A model generated the notes under the pieces. It had not been told where the DNA came from, did not search any database, and saw nothing but the letters and a program-made list of their open reading frames with translations. Positions 33,581-42,022 of a stretch of 50,843 nt of DNA are shown piece by piece. The position numbers and the translations under genes were made by a program. The DNA is from a virus. Location: the IMG/VR virus record IMGVR_UViG_3300009786_000020, positions 1-50,843 of that record. The stretch is one strand, 5' to 3'. Every line of letters starts with the position of its first letter. Within the stretch, counting starts at the first letter, position 1.

Positions 33581-34308
33581 TCGGTAGCTCCCTCCATATA
33601 GCGTTTCAGTTCAGCTTGATAAGCTCCTTGATAGGCCTCTATTTGAGATGCCACTAATGCGACTATCTCATTATCCTCTTCTTCATGTACAGCCCATGCT
33701 AAATAAGCATTTAATACATAGGTCGCTGTTCGAAATAAAACTGCCATCGTTAATTGAGTCGGCATACCTGCAATAATAGATGTCGAAGGCTCAGGCATCT
33801 CTGTAGGATACTCAAATAAATATACCTCTCCAATTGATACACCGCCCTGACTAATAGGAAGAGGTAATATTTGTAATACCGGTTCTCCTCCATAAGGAGC
33901 AACTACATATACAGGACTTTCAATTGTAGCTGCATATATACTATCTTCTATATTAGCATACTGGAACTGTGATATAGTAACCTCTGTGCACTCATAAAAT
34001 GGTCCACCTTCTTGCACCAGATTATCTTGCCTCCGAACATATAACACCTTTGCCCCAGTAACTGGAACAGAGTCCTCAGCAACATTTAATACTATTGGTC
34101 CCGAACAATAGTCTACTAGAGTTTCAGGTGGTAATAAATCAGCCACTTCTGCAACAGCAGCAGCGTACATACCATCTAAGTCTACTTCCCATTCTCCGTC
34201 AGCTAAATGGATGTCACCTAATAGCTCATCTAATCTAGTTGTAAGAGGGGCTGTAAAAACAATAGGAGGTGCCCAATTGCCTGGAACATTAGGTATAACA
34301 TTACTCAT
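33577..34308 (-). CDS. Head-tail adaptor/tail connector protein, 243 aa
   Basis: A mixed helical/beta structural protein with the segment VAEVADLLPPETLVDYCSGP, long beta stretches, and a C-terminal helical part (LTMAVLFRTATYVLNAYLAW) ending AELKRYMEGATE. Helix-rich C-terminus after a beta domain, together with position between capsid and tail genes, suggests an adaptor ring protein. The start overlaps the 31-aa gene by 4 nt. Confidence 0.55.
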   Translation of the reverse strand: MSNVIPNVPGNWAPPIVFTAPLTTRLDELLGDIHLADGEWEVDLDGMYAAAVAEVADLLPPETLVDYCSGPIVLNVAEDSVPVTGAKVLYVRRQDNLVQEGGPFYECTEVTISQFQYANIEDSIYAATIESPVYVVAPYGGEPVLQILPLPISQGGVSIGEVYLFEYPTEMPEPSTSIIAGMPTQLTMAVLFRTATYVLNAYLAWAVHEEEDNEIVALVASQIEAYQGAYQAELKRYMEGATE

Positions 34309-34400
34309 TTACCCTTACCTCCTTGATTATGTTTTCGCCTATCATTAGGCTGTATGCCTTTAATTGGCTTTCCAATCTTATTAGATTTTACTGTTGACAT
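34305..34400 (-). CDS. Tiny basic peptide, 31 aa
   Basis: ATG at 34400 immediately follows the TAG of the 74-aa gene, and the TGA overlaps the next ATG by 4 nt (ATGA). The product, MSTVKSNKIGKPIKGIQPND then RRKHNQGGKGK, is entirely basic and polar, like the Lys/Gly/Asn-rich ends of its neighbour. The perfect coupling on both sides is the main support. It may be a DNA-contacting packaging or capsid peptide. Confidence 0.55.
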   Translation of the reverse strand: MSTVKSNKIGKPIKGIQPNDRRKHNQGGKGK

Positions 34401-34625
34401 CTACTTTTTCTTAGCTTGTGCCTTCGAAGGAGGTGGGCTTGAAGGTGCTTGTTGAGAGCCTGTGAGATTGACTATTACTTCTTTCCCCTTGGTCCTACTA
34501 AGTATTGGTTTGTGTGTATAGTCCTCATGACTTGGCATCATGTCGTCTGGATGAGGTGCCCCAGAATTTGCTTTATTGCCCGGACCTCTCCACCCGTGAC
34601 CTTTTTTATCTAAAATATTTGCCAT
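34401..34625 (-). CDS. Small basic Pro/Lys-rich protein, 74 aa
   Basis: MANILDKKGHGWRGPGNKAN opens a Gly/Lys/His-rich protein that ends SSPPPSKAQAKKK. It is probably disordered and positively charged. It has a clear ribosome site (TTAGGAGATAAT). It sits among capsid-associated genes, where such proteins can bind DNA or the capsid lumen. The family is not recognised. Confidence 0.65.
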   Translation of the reverse strand: MANILDKKGHGWRGPGNKANSGAPHPDDMMPSHEDYTHKPILSRTKGKEVIVNLTGSQQAPSSPPPSKAQAKKK

Positions 34626-34633
34626 ATTATCTC

Positions 34634-34903
34634 CTAACTTGTTATGATTTTTGAACGTTCATGGACTGATACGACCATATCAGTTTCTATTGTCGTATAC
34701 ACTGCCTTTGTGAATGGGCCATATAGGCTATCACCGGTCTTAACCTTTAGTGCGTTTGTATTGCCATGATTATCAGTCATAGTAATTACTGCTGTTCCTG
34801 CACCTGCGCCACCAGTACATTTAACATAGTCAATAACGCCTTCTACTTCGTCTAAAGCGGTATCCATGACTGTCGAATAAGGTGAATAAAAACTCTTTGC
34901 CAT
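34634..34903 (-). CDS. Small beta-rich capsid-associated protein, 89 aa
   Basis: It begins MAKSFYSPYSTVMDTALDEV, followed by strands (YVKCTGGAGAGTAVITMTDN, ALKVKTGDSLYGPFTKAVYT, METDMVVSVHERSKI). The Gly-rich strands with TGDSLYGPFTKAVYT recall small head-fibre or decoration proteins. Its ribosome site (AAAGGAGAAATT) lies just downstream of a stable UUCG hairpin. It is a probable capsid-associated protein. Confidence 0.55.
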   Translation of the reverse strand: MAKSFYSPYSTVMDTALDEVEGVIDYVKCTGGAGAGTAVITMTDNHGNTNALKVKTGDSLYGPFTKAVYTTIETDMVVSVHERSKIITS

Positions 34904-34925
34904 AATTTCTCCTTTGTTAGATTGA

Positions 34926-34941
34926 GAGCCCCGAAGGGCTC
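34926..34941 (-). other. Stable UUCG hairpin in late unit
   Basis: On the minus strand, GAGCCC-TTCG-GGGCTC forms a six-pair stem capped by a UUCG tetraloop, one of the most stable RNA hairpins known. It lies between two capsid-associated genes, about 20 bases before the next ribosome site. There is no T-run, so it more likely sets message ends, blocks exonucleases or attenuates than terminates fully. Confidence 0.7.
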
Positions 34942-34957
34942 ATAATCATTTTCTTTA

Positions 34958-35329
34958 TTACGATGGGTCAGCTCCGATACCATCACTCATATCCACTGTA
35001 CCTTGAGCTTCAGATGTAATTTCAACATACACCTCAATAAGGCTACTTCCACCTGTTACGTCCTCAACTTTCAGCATATGAGCACCTCTTGGAATAGTAT
35101 AACTACTTCCATTAGGCCCAGTAATTATTTCTTCATATACATATTCACCTGAAGAATCTTTCTGACTATCAGCTGTATGAACTTTAATATCACTTTGCTC
35201 AGAAGAAATAAGCGCTGAAGCTCCATTTAAAGCAAGGGCTGAAGTTGTAGCCTCACTTCCTAAGGAAATGTAACTATAAAGAGTAAATCCTCCACGTTTT
35301 GATTTAACCCATCCTGCACCGCCAGCCAT
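34958..35329 (-). CDS. Capsid decoration-like protein, 123 aa
   Basis: The ATG directly follows the stop of the preceding gene. It starts MAGGAGWVKSKRGGFTLYSY. Beta-rich, with Ser/Ala-rich strands (ALALNGASALISSEQSDIKV; GSSYTIPRGAHMLKVEDVTG), and ends GIGADPS. Position right behind the major capsid and its neighbour suggests a decoration or head-fibre protein. There is no sequence motif that proves it. Confidence 0.55.
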   Translation of the reverse strand: MAGGAGWVKSKRGGFTLYSYISLGSEATTSALALNGASALISSEQSDIKVHTADSQKDSSGEYVYEEIITGPNGSSYTIPRGAHMLKVEDVTGGSSLIEVYVEITSEAQGTVDMSDGIGADPS

Positions 35330-35887
35330 CTAAGAAGGGTCCGGATTGTTAACAACTGAACCGGAGAGGTTCTTAGCTGCTGATGAATCTAGATTGAAAT
35401 AAGCCATAAATGCGTCTGCGGCATTCAAATCATCCTCATTTCCTGCAAGGCTTGTAATCCATGTCACCTTTACCCTAAATTTAGTAGCATCAATCAGAGC
35501 TTTATTATCAGAGGAATCCTTACCCTCTAATATCTCTTCTTGAGCAGCTTGTAAAAGTGTGCCTAGGTCATACCAGGTACCTTCAACCTTGCCGGCAGCT
35601 AATGTTGGGTCATACCACTGCCAGCAGGACTTGATTTTCGGGTCCCCTGAAGCAATCGTAGTAAATCTAGAACCTTTCAATAAAGAACCTTTAATAGCTA
35701 GCTCTTCTGAATAAACAGTACCTCCTGCGCCTGATACATCGGGGACGATAAGCGTCTTGCCTAGCACACTTGCGTATTTCCGTGTACCTAATATATCAGT
35801 TTCGCGCCATTGTGCATCGTACTGGCTATAGGACCCCGAAGGGTCCCCACCAATACCGCCAATAATAAGCTTATCTTGGTTAGCCAT
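35330..35887 (-). CDS. Capsid-associated protein, 185 aa
   Basis: The first gene after the major capsid protein. A mostly beta protein (LGKTLIVPDVSGAGGTVYSE; KFRVKVTWITSLAGNEDDLN) with an early Gly-rich GGIGGDPSGSYSQYD and end NNPDPS. The DPS endings of this and the following protein are similar, so they may be partners. Its start region carries a stable hairpin (35831-35846). Minor capsid or decoration role inferred from order. Confidence 0.55.
   Translation of the reverse strand: MANQDKLIIGGIGGDPSGSYSQYDAQWRETDILGTRKYASVLGKTLIVPDVSGAGGTVYSEELAIKGSLLKGSRFTTIASGDPKIKSCWQWYDPTLAAGKVEGTWYDLGTLLQAAQEEILEGKDSSDNKALIDATKFRVKVTWITSLAGNEDDLNAADAFMAYFNLDSSAAKNLSGSVVNNPDPS
35831..35846 (-). other. 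Second UUCG hairpin, inside start of capsid-associated gene
   Basis: On the minus strand, GGACCC-TTCG-GGGTCC makes six perfect pairs and a UUCG loop. It lies 42 bases after the start codon of the 185-residue gene, in its GDPSG codons. Ribosomes must melt it, so it could slow early translation or mark an mRNA cleavage site. It may also be incidental to Gly-Asp-Pro-Ser-Gly codons. Confidence 0.55.
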
Positions 35888-35899
35888 ATCTTATACCTC

Positions 35900-37234
35900 C
35901 TAAACGCCGAATTTCAAGATAGCGTGAGTTTCAGGTAGTGAGATTTCCAAACCAGCTTCTGTGATGATTTGGTCTCTACGACCGTCTTCGTCATTCCCTT
36001 GAATATTCGTTTCGATGAAAGTATCACGAGAAACACCGTTACCAACCAATGGTCGATAAGCAACATTCTTCATATCTACTGCAACAGCATAGTTTTCCCA
36101 AGGTCCACGCAATAGAGGTTCAGCTACGAAATGTAGATTACCAAAGATTGTGTTAACCATAGTTACTTGGTGACCAAATGAACCAGGAATAGTATTGATG
36201 TCAAGCTTATACTGAGATGCTCCTACAGTATTATTCATAAAAGAACCACCACCTAATTTGTTTAGATAAGTGATAATTTTACGAGAAGCTAACACAAGTT
36301 TATTACCTGAGTTACCTGATTCCAATGCGAAGAAGTCTTCCATTGCATCTAAGAATGCATCATAGCCTGATGAAGAATAGCTAAAGTTATAAACTTTACC
36401 ATTTGCTTCAGTGTAAGGTACGATACCATGAGTATAGCGTTCGCCAGAGTCATCTAATAGTGCAGTTGAACCACCGGCACTACCAATACCATACAAGAAT
36501 CCTTGCTCTAGGTCCATCTTGTGTTCCATAAGCTTTTCTGTCCATGTACGTTTAAATTCATCAGCTACACCACGATAGCGAGTTGCCATTGCTGTGCCTG
36601 AGAACATATTGCATGCAGTTTTGAAGATTTGACAGTATCCTTCTGAGTTGGATAAGTCGTCTTCCCAACCAGCAGGTGCACCAGTGCCTTCAGCCCATGC
36701 TGAGCCAATTACTTGACCCTTAGGAGCTGCTGAAAGGTCTAAGATAGAAGAAGCTGCTGTAATATCAGAGCCACCTACCCATGTCAATGTCCAGTTTGTA
36801 GTTGACTCAGCAACCTTATAATTAACAACTGAAACTGCACCAGCACCATCAACATCTGTCTCTAAGGCAATAATTTGCCCTGCTAAGATAAATGGGGCGG
36901 TAACTGCAGTAGTCACTGCTTTGCCTGCACTATCATAAAAACATTTTAATTCTGTTTTTGCAACAGTGAATACACCATTGTCCCCTACAGGACTTTCATC
37001 AGCAGCGCCGTCAAAAACAAAATTACGTCGTTGCCATTGGTGTCTTTGTTCCATAAATTTAAAAACTGGGTCATCAGTCGCTTTCTTTGCTACTTTAGAT
37101 AAGTAAACGAAGAAAGGAGAATGTTGAGGAGCCAGTTCTGCCACTCTTTCACCGAAGTTATACAGTCTACGGTCATTGCCTAACGCAATACCACCTACTG
37201 CATCTCCAGTATGTATACTGAGTACATCACTCAT
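35900..37234 (-). CDS. Major capsid protein, 444 aa
   Basis: It directly follows the scaffold gene and has the strong ribosome site AAGGAGGTAG. Features of HK97-fold coats of the DUF5309/SU10 type: an early arm (YNFGERVAELAPQHSPFFVY), a helix-rich spine (FKRTWTEKLMEHKMDLEQGF, then LYGI), a region with VLASRKIITYLNKLGGG, a Gly-rich loop with ETNIQGNDEDG, and a terminal strand ending LPETHAILKFGV. The length is normal for the family. It should form the icosahedral shell. No head-maturation protease gene was seen nearby, consistent with podoviruses that use a separate scaffold. Confidence 0.82.
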   Translation of the reverse strand: MSDVLSIHTGDAVGGIALGNDRRLYNFGERVAELAPQHSPFFVYLSKVAKKATDDPVFKFMEQRHQWQRRNFVFDGAADESPVGDNGVFTVAKTELKCFYDSAGKAVTTAVTAPFILAGQIIALETDVDGAGAVSVVNYKVAESTTNWTLTWVGGSDITAASSILDLSAAPKGQVIGSAWAEGTGAPAGWEDDLSNSEGYCQIFKTACNMFSGTAMATRYRGVADEFKRTWTEKLMEHKMDLEQGFLYGIGSAGGSTALLDDSGERYTHGIVPYTEANGKVYNFSYSSSGYDAFLDAMEDFFALESGNSGNKLVLASRKIITYLNKLGGGSFMNNTVGASQYKLDINTIPGSFGHQVTMVNTIFGNLHFVAEPLLRGPWENYAVAVDMKNVAYRPLVGNGVSRDTFIETNIQGNDEDGRRDQIITEAGLEISLPETHAILKFGV

Positions 37235-37262
37235 ATTCTACCTCCTTAAGGTATTAATGTGA

Positions 37263-38204
37263 CTACCAAGGATTATCCTTTTTGTAGCCACTAATCATTG
37301 AATCCATAAGTTGATTAGCATCAGAGATTTCGGGATTACCAGCACTACCAGGCATTACTCCCATTGGGGAAGGTAATTGCTGTGCTTGTGCTTGTTGCCG
37401 AAAAGCGGGACTTGGCTGAGCCACAGGCTCTGCAGGTACACCACCCTTTTGTAATCTATATAATGCAACCAAATTATCCATTGAGACGGAGTCGGGTTTT
37501 GCCATGGTACGCATGAAGTCAGCAGCTTCCTCGTTGCTCATGCCATGATGGCCAGTGACATATTCACCAATTTCTTGGGCTTGTCTGGCTTGTTGGCGTT
37601 GAGCTTCTTGGACATCAGAGGCTTGCTTTTTTTCTGCTTCGATAGTTTCAAACTTATCTTGCATAATTGCTAGCTCATACTGATGCTTTAAACCGTTATA
37701 TTCACCCATTGTATCTTGCCAAGACTCAACTTCGTCGAGATATTGAGCACTCACGCTAGACGGGTCAGACCACGCCTCTTCTCGAGAGAACCCTTGTGGT
37801 TTTCCAGGTTTAACAGGAGGGGGCGGAAATTCTTCAACTTGGCTAGCTGGTTCAGGTACTTGAGCGGCTTCAACCGGGGGCACTGCCCCTACTTGGTCTC
37901 TTAGAGCCTGTAACTCGTTCTCTTTTTGAGCTGCCTGAGATTGCCAGTATTCAAAACGTTTCTCATCGTTTTTAGGACTGTTATCTGTTTGAGCTGTAGG
38001 TATTGCCTCAACTACTGGAGCCTGCTCCTGAGAGGGAGGGGTATCCGTTGTTGTGTTCTCCGTGTTACCAAAAAACGCATCTTCAACGGTAAGATTTTCT
38101 TGAGAGGGGCTCGCTACTGGCTCCGAAGCTACTGGGGGTGCAAATGCACCATCTGTATCATTCGTGTTAGCGCTCGCTGAGGTACCCTGATTAATATCTT
38201 CCAT
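37263..38204 (-). CDS. Capsid scaffolding protein, 313 aa
   Basis: Acidic, Pro/Gln/Glu-rich and probably helical. It has an N-terminal Ala/Pro/Thr-rich region (AFAPPVASEPVASPSQEN), a long charged coiled-coil (YELAIMQDKFETIEAEKKQA then SDVQEAQRQQARQAQEIGEY) and a Pro-rich tail. Its location between portal and major capsid is the standard place for a scaffold, and its composition is typical. It would be removed or extruded after assembly. Confidence 0.82.
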   Translation of the reverse strand: MEDINQGTSASANTNDTDGAFAPPVASEPVASPSQENLTVEDAFFGNTENTTTDTPPSQEQAPVVEAIPTAQTDNSPKNDEKRFEYWQSQAAQKENELQALRDQVGAVPPVEAAQVPEPASQVEEFPPPPVKPGKPQGFSREEAWSDPSSVSAQYLDEVESWQDTMGEYNGLKHQYELAIMQDKFETIEAEKKQASDVQEAQRQQARQAQEIGEYVTGHHGMSNEEAADFMRTMAKPDSVSMDNLVALYRLQKGGVPAEPVAQPSPAFRQQAQAQQLPSPMGVMPGSAGNPEISDANQLMDSMISGYKKDNPW

Positions 38205-40388
38205 TTACTTTTCCTTTTTATTTTTGCTGCTTCCGCTACCGGCGGAAGGTGAGCTTTGTTTAGTAGCTAAAGCGACATCGCGCTTAGCGGTAGATAAAGT
38301 GTCATCGAGTCTCTTTTCAAATATTTGGCCCGCAGCTTTGCTCTTATTGGCAACGCCATCCAATTGACCTTTGAATTTCTCGACTTCCACTTTCTTTCGT
38401 AAGCTGACAGCTTCTCTATCTCTAGATTGCATATCACCCTTAAGACTTTTAATTTGTTCTTGCGCGCCTTGGAGTGCTTGCTGTAATTTAGCAATCTCAT
38501 CGGTACGTTGTAATACACCTTCCATATCGAATACTTCTGTCTTCTTAAGAACTTCTTGTTTGTCAATAAGTCCTTTTTGATAGGCATCCATATAGAACTC
38601 AAGCTCCGCATATCTATTAGTTGGGAGTGTTGAGCCTGATACGTAAACTATATCATACTTTCCTATAGTAATATCATTTATAACTTTAATTTCGCCAGTC
38701 TTATCATCTACTAACTTCTTATTAAGAACATAGTCATCAATAGAGTTATTAGGCTGAACGACTCTGAATATCTTTTCTTCAGTATATAATTGTTGCATTA
38801 GAGCAAAAGACACCTTAGCTAACCTTGTAAGGCCTGCTTCAATATCTGCAAGCTTAGATTTCATTTTCCTTTGACCAAACTCATCTATGCTAATAGTAGC
38901 CTTGTAAGTCTGAGGAGCTGCTGCAGAGTTACCCATCATCATTTCATATAATCCTAATTGATGGTCTATATCAGCTTTAGCTGATGTCTCATTATGATAT
39001 AACTCATTAGGCAAAGGACTTGGTTGAACTGGCATAGGAGCACCATCAGTTGGGTCAAATGGTATTGCGACCCCTGGTTGTGCCCACTTCTGTTCAAACT
39101 CAGCCATATCTACTGAACCTTCTGGTACAAGTATCTTAGTATTAGTACTTGTAGTAGCATGTGCTATTATCAAAGAGCGTGTCTTATTAATATATTGTTG
39201 TATACCTTTAATCATACGTACATCTGATGTAGGATAAGGTGTTCTTGTGTGTATATTCATAAAAGGGACTATAGGATAATCCTCTGTAGGGAGTATTCTG
39301 CTATATAAATAAGCGTCACCTATTATTATACACATCTTAATCCTAGACACTTCAGTCTGGACTACTTTAATTTTTCCATTTTTTATAAGGTCTTGATGAG
39401 TTACCTGTTCTATCTCCATTTCAGGAGGAGCAGCCTGCTCACTATAACCTAATTGAGCCATCTCTTGTTGTTGCTGCATTTGTATTTGTTGTACTAATGC
39501 TTGCACCTGTTCAGGGTCAGTCATAATATTCTTACCCTGGAATACCCATGCAGGCTTTTGTACATACTCTGCATAGTTATCTTTATCTAATAATTCTTCT
39601 TTTCCTGTAAAGGTTTCATATATTCTATATTTAGGTACTAATATCTTCTCATAACGCTCATAGCCACGTACATATTCATGTCCTTGGACTTGTCCCACAT
39701 CTTCTGGGAATGTAGCTGCTAGATTTTCTTTAGCTAATCCAGTACTTATCTCATTCCAATTTTGGTCTGAATTAGCATTTTGGATAGCCTTATCATACAT
39801 AGGATACATTTTCTTAGCCTGAGGCTTAGTAAACATCCTAGATACAATAATATTCTCTGCATCATCAAAATATCTACTTCTACTATTAGGGTCTATATAA
39901 ACATCAAGAGGGTCAAGGTCTTTTATTATAACCTCTCCTTTACCCATATCTTTAGTAGGGTCTTGAAAGACCTGCATAATGCCCATACCCATCACATAAT
40001 AATCATCTACAGACTGTCTTACCGCTGTTCTTCCATCAGAAATGTCAAACATATAAGACAATAGCGCTGATATTACTTGCGCTACTTTATTATCTGAATC
40101 TTCTCTAGGAGCTACCCTAAATGACGGACGATTAGCTGTCAGCATAGCTTTAGCCGACTCAACCGCAGGATGGATTCTATTAATAACAACAGGAGATTGA
40201 CCCCTATTGATAAGAGTCTCTTCCTGTTCTTCGGTCCATTGACGCCCTAATCTAAACTCTTTATCCTCTTTCGCGTTTCTAGCCCAGGTATCTCGGCTTT
40301 GCGAATAAGTATTAAATATGTCTAAAGTTTCATCAACAAGAGTCTTTTCAGATGAATCATTTGAATTTGTAGTATTTAACATCCCCAT
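38205..40388 (-). CDS. Portal protein (P22-like), 727 aa
   Basis: The dodecameric ring through which DNA is packaged and ejected. Recognisable P22-like portal segments: EFRLGRQWTEEQEETLINRG, PVVINRIHPAVESAKAMLTA and NRPSFRVAPRE, VMGMGIMQVFQDP, the DPLDVYIDPNSRSRYFDDA clip region, and a C-terminal charged helix (VSLRKKVEVEKFKGQLDGVA). The start is set at ATG 40388, 10 nt after the terminase stop; upstream TTG 40418 would add 10 residues and overlap TerL. Length is in the range for podovirus portals. Confidence 0.9.
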   Translation of the reverse strand: MGMLNTTNSNDSSEKTLVDETLDIFNTYSQSRDTWARNAKEDKEFRLGRQWTEEQEETLINRGQSPVVINRIHPAVESAKAMLTANRPSFRVAPREDSDNKVAQVISALLSYMFDISDGRTAVRQSVDDYYVMGMGIMQVFQDPTKDMGKGEVIIKDLDPLDVYIDPNSRSRYFDDAENIIVSRMFTKPQAKKMYPMYDKAIQNANSDQNWNEISTGLAKENLAATFPEDVGQVQGHEYVRGYERYEKILVPKYRIYETFTGKEELLDKDNYAEYVQKPAWVFQGKNIMTDPEQVQALVQQIQMQQQQEMAQLGYSEQAAPPEMEIEQVTHQDLIKNGKIKVVQTEVSRIKMCIIIGDAYLYSRILPTEDYPIVPFMNIHTRTPYPTSDVRMIKGIQQYINKTRSLIIAHATTSTNTKILVPEGSVDMAEFEQKWAQPGVAIPFDPTDGAPMPVQPSPLPNELYHNETSAKADIDHQLGLYEMMMGNSAAAPQTYKATISIDEFGQRKMKSKLADIEAGLTRLAKVSFALMQQLYTEEKIFRVVQPNNSIDDYVLNKKLVDDKTGEIKVINDITIGKYDIVYVSGSTLPTNRYAELEFYMDAYQKGLIDKQEVLKKTEVFDMEGVLQRTDEIAKLQQALQGAQEQIKSLKGDMQSRDREAVSLRKKVEVEKFKGQLDGVANKSKAAGQIFEKRLDDTLSTAKRDVALATKQSSPSAGSGSSKNKKEK

Positions 40389-40398
40389 AATATACGAC

Positions 40399-41892
40399 TT
40401 ATAATACCATCCAATCAATAACTTTTTTCACTATTGTTCTTTTATTATCAGTTTCTGACCAATTTTCTAGTCTACAGGGCTTAGCACCGTCTAATGCGGT
40501 CCATATAGCGTCCATGACATCATCGTGCTTACCCTTAGGATAGGATAAGAACTCTTGTTGTCCTGTCAAGTCCTGCGGCCTCCAGTAGAACTGACCTTTA
40601 GCAAACATAGGAACCATAGATAATAAGCGTTCAGATTTACGATTGCGAGGTTTTACACCCTTTTCAATCCCTGGTATATAAATCCCTTCCTCCTTTTGAA
40701 TTTCTCTTACAGCAGTTCTCAAAGCTTCTTGATATCCTACTGTTTCGATTTTAACACGCCTAGGCTTGTATTTTTTATACATCTCCACTATTTTAGCGGG
40801 TTGCTTTTCAGGGGACAGTCTCTCCCTAAAGATATCTACGGCATACCTATTCCCCTCATAATCCATTCCTATAGCAGCTATAACAAAGAAATCCGCATGT
40901 GCTGCTAAAGAAGAGGCAGGGTCTACACCCATATAAACCTCTACTGGTATAATAGTTCTTTCTTCACCTACAGTCCTTGTCATGCAGGTCTGACCATCTA
41001 TCATCTCAAAGTCATTATGATGCATTTTCATCCATTCTGGTTTAAATGGAGCTGAATCAGGACTCTGTGCTATATTCATGTATTCTTGATAAAATCCATT
41101 AATATTGCCTACAGATGACATATCATTCTTAATTTCTAATATTCGCTCTCTAGGGAACTTAGCCTCCCATAAAGGGACTTCATCTTCATCCCAAATAGAA
41201 TACCACAGCACTTGCCATGATTTAGCCTCCTTTACCCAGTATAAAAAGCAATCTTCGGAGATAACAGTCCCTATCATTACTATCTTACCTTCATCAGATA
41301 AAGATGGCATAACAGCTTCTGTTATCCATTTCCTATTCTTTGTACGGGCCTCTGCAGTATACGCATTCAGCTCCGATTCAAAGTCATCCACTATAATAAG
41401 ATTCGGTCGAGTATCCCCTTCGATAAAACCCCGAACACGCTGACCAGTTCCAACGGCGATAATTCTTGTGCCATTAGCTAGCACTATATCATTGTTGGTC
41501 CAACGTTTCGCAGTATTACCACTCATATCTCCGAATAATGCCTTAAATTTATGAGAATTAGTTAAATGATGTTTAATACGGCTAAGAAAGTTAATAGCCT
41601 GTTGTTGTGATTCAGATACTATTACTATGAATAAATCTTCATCACTTTTCTTAAAAGCCACTCTCCATAAAGGAAAGATAAGTGAAGTTGTGGTACTCTT
41701 AGCTGTACCTCGTGGGGCTGCTATAGCAACCTTCTTTTGCCTATCATTAGCTAAGGCTTTATATACTTCCCCATGAAAAGGGGGTATATCCTTATTTAAT
41801 GCAGTAGGAAAACAATGTACGCCAAATAAAGCCATGTTCTCATAAAGTTTCTTATAAGCTTGCTTCTGGGCGTAAGCTTCTTCATAATCCAT
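40399..41892 (-). CDS. terL: Terminase large subunit
   Basis: A packaging motor with ATPase and nuclease domains, 497 residues. Walker A is APRGTAKST at 59-67 and Walker B is IIVDDFES with Asp169/Asp170. The RNase H-like nuclease shows VDPASS with Asp322, KIETVG with Glu381, and KHDDVMDA with Asp455, Asp456 and Asp459. The C-terminus ends WMVL. The start ATG follows GAGGACGATATAC. Family and length match P22/T7-like podovirus terminases; headful packaging is plausible given the lack of a defined end in the map. Confidence 0.95.
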   Translation of the reverse strand: MDYEEAYAQKQAYKKLYENMALFGVHCFPTALNKDIPPFHGEVYKALANDRQKKVAIAAPRGTAKSTTTSLIFPLWRVAFKKSDEDLFIVIVSESQQQAINFLSRIKHHLTNSHKFKALFGDMSGNTAKRWTNNDIVLANGTRIIAVGTGQRVRGFIEGDTRPNLIIVDDFESELNAYTAEARTKNRKWITEAVMPSLSDEGKIVMIGTVISEDCFLYWVKEAKSWQVLWYSIWDEDEVPLWEAKFPRERILEIKNDMSSVGNINGFYQEYMNIAQSPDSAPFKPEWMKMHHNDFEMIDGQTCMTRTVGEERTIIPVEVYMGVDPASSLAAHADFFVIAAIGMDYEGNRYAVDIFRERLSPEKQPAKIVEMYKKYKPRRVKIETVGYQEALRTAVREIQKEEGIYIPGIEKGVKPRNRKSERLLSMVPMFAKGQFYWRPQDLTGQQEFLSYPKGKHDDVMDAIWTALDGAKPCRLENWSETDNKRTIVKKVIDWMVL

Positions 41893-42022
41893 GTATATCG
41901 TCCTCTACCCGCCTATGTTTACGATAGTTTGCGTTCCTATCGGCTTTTTCCTTAAAATTATTCGACTTCTTCGTTATCTTCTTGTCGAGAGACTTCTTCC
42001 GACGATGATTCGTGTGGCTCAT
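41882..42022 (-). CDS. Small overlapping basic protein, 46 aa
   Basis: ATG at 42022 lies inside the end of the small-terminase candidate in another frame, and the stop overlaps the TerL start by 11 nt. The product, MSHTNHRRKKSLDKKITKKS then NNFKEKADRNANYRKHRRVE, is strongly basic. A GAGGAAG ribosome site lies close upstream, at tight spacing. The gap between the terminase genes would otherwise be uncovered. It may bind DNA during packaging. Evidence is position and composition only. Confidence 0.45.
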   Translation of the reverse strand: MSHTNHRRKKSLDKKITKKSNNFKEKADRNANYRKHRRVEDDIHGL

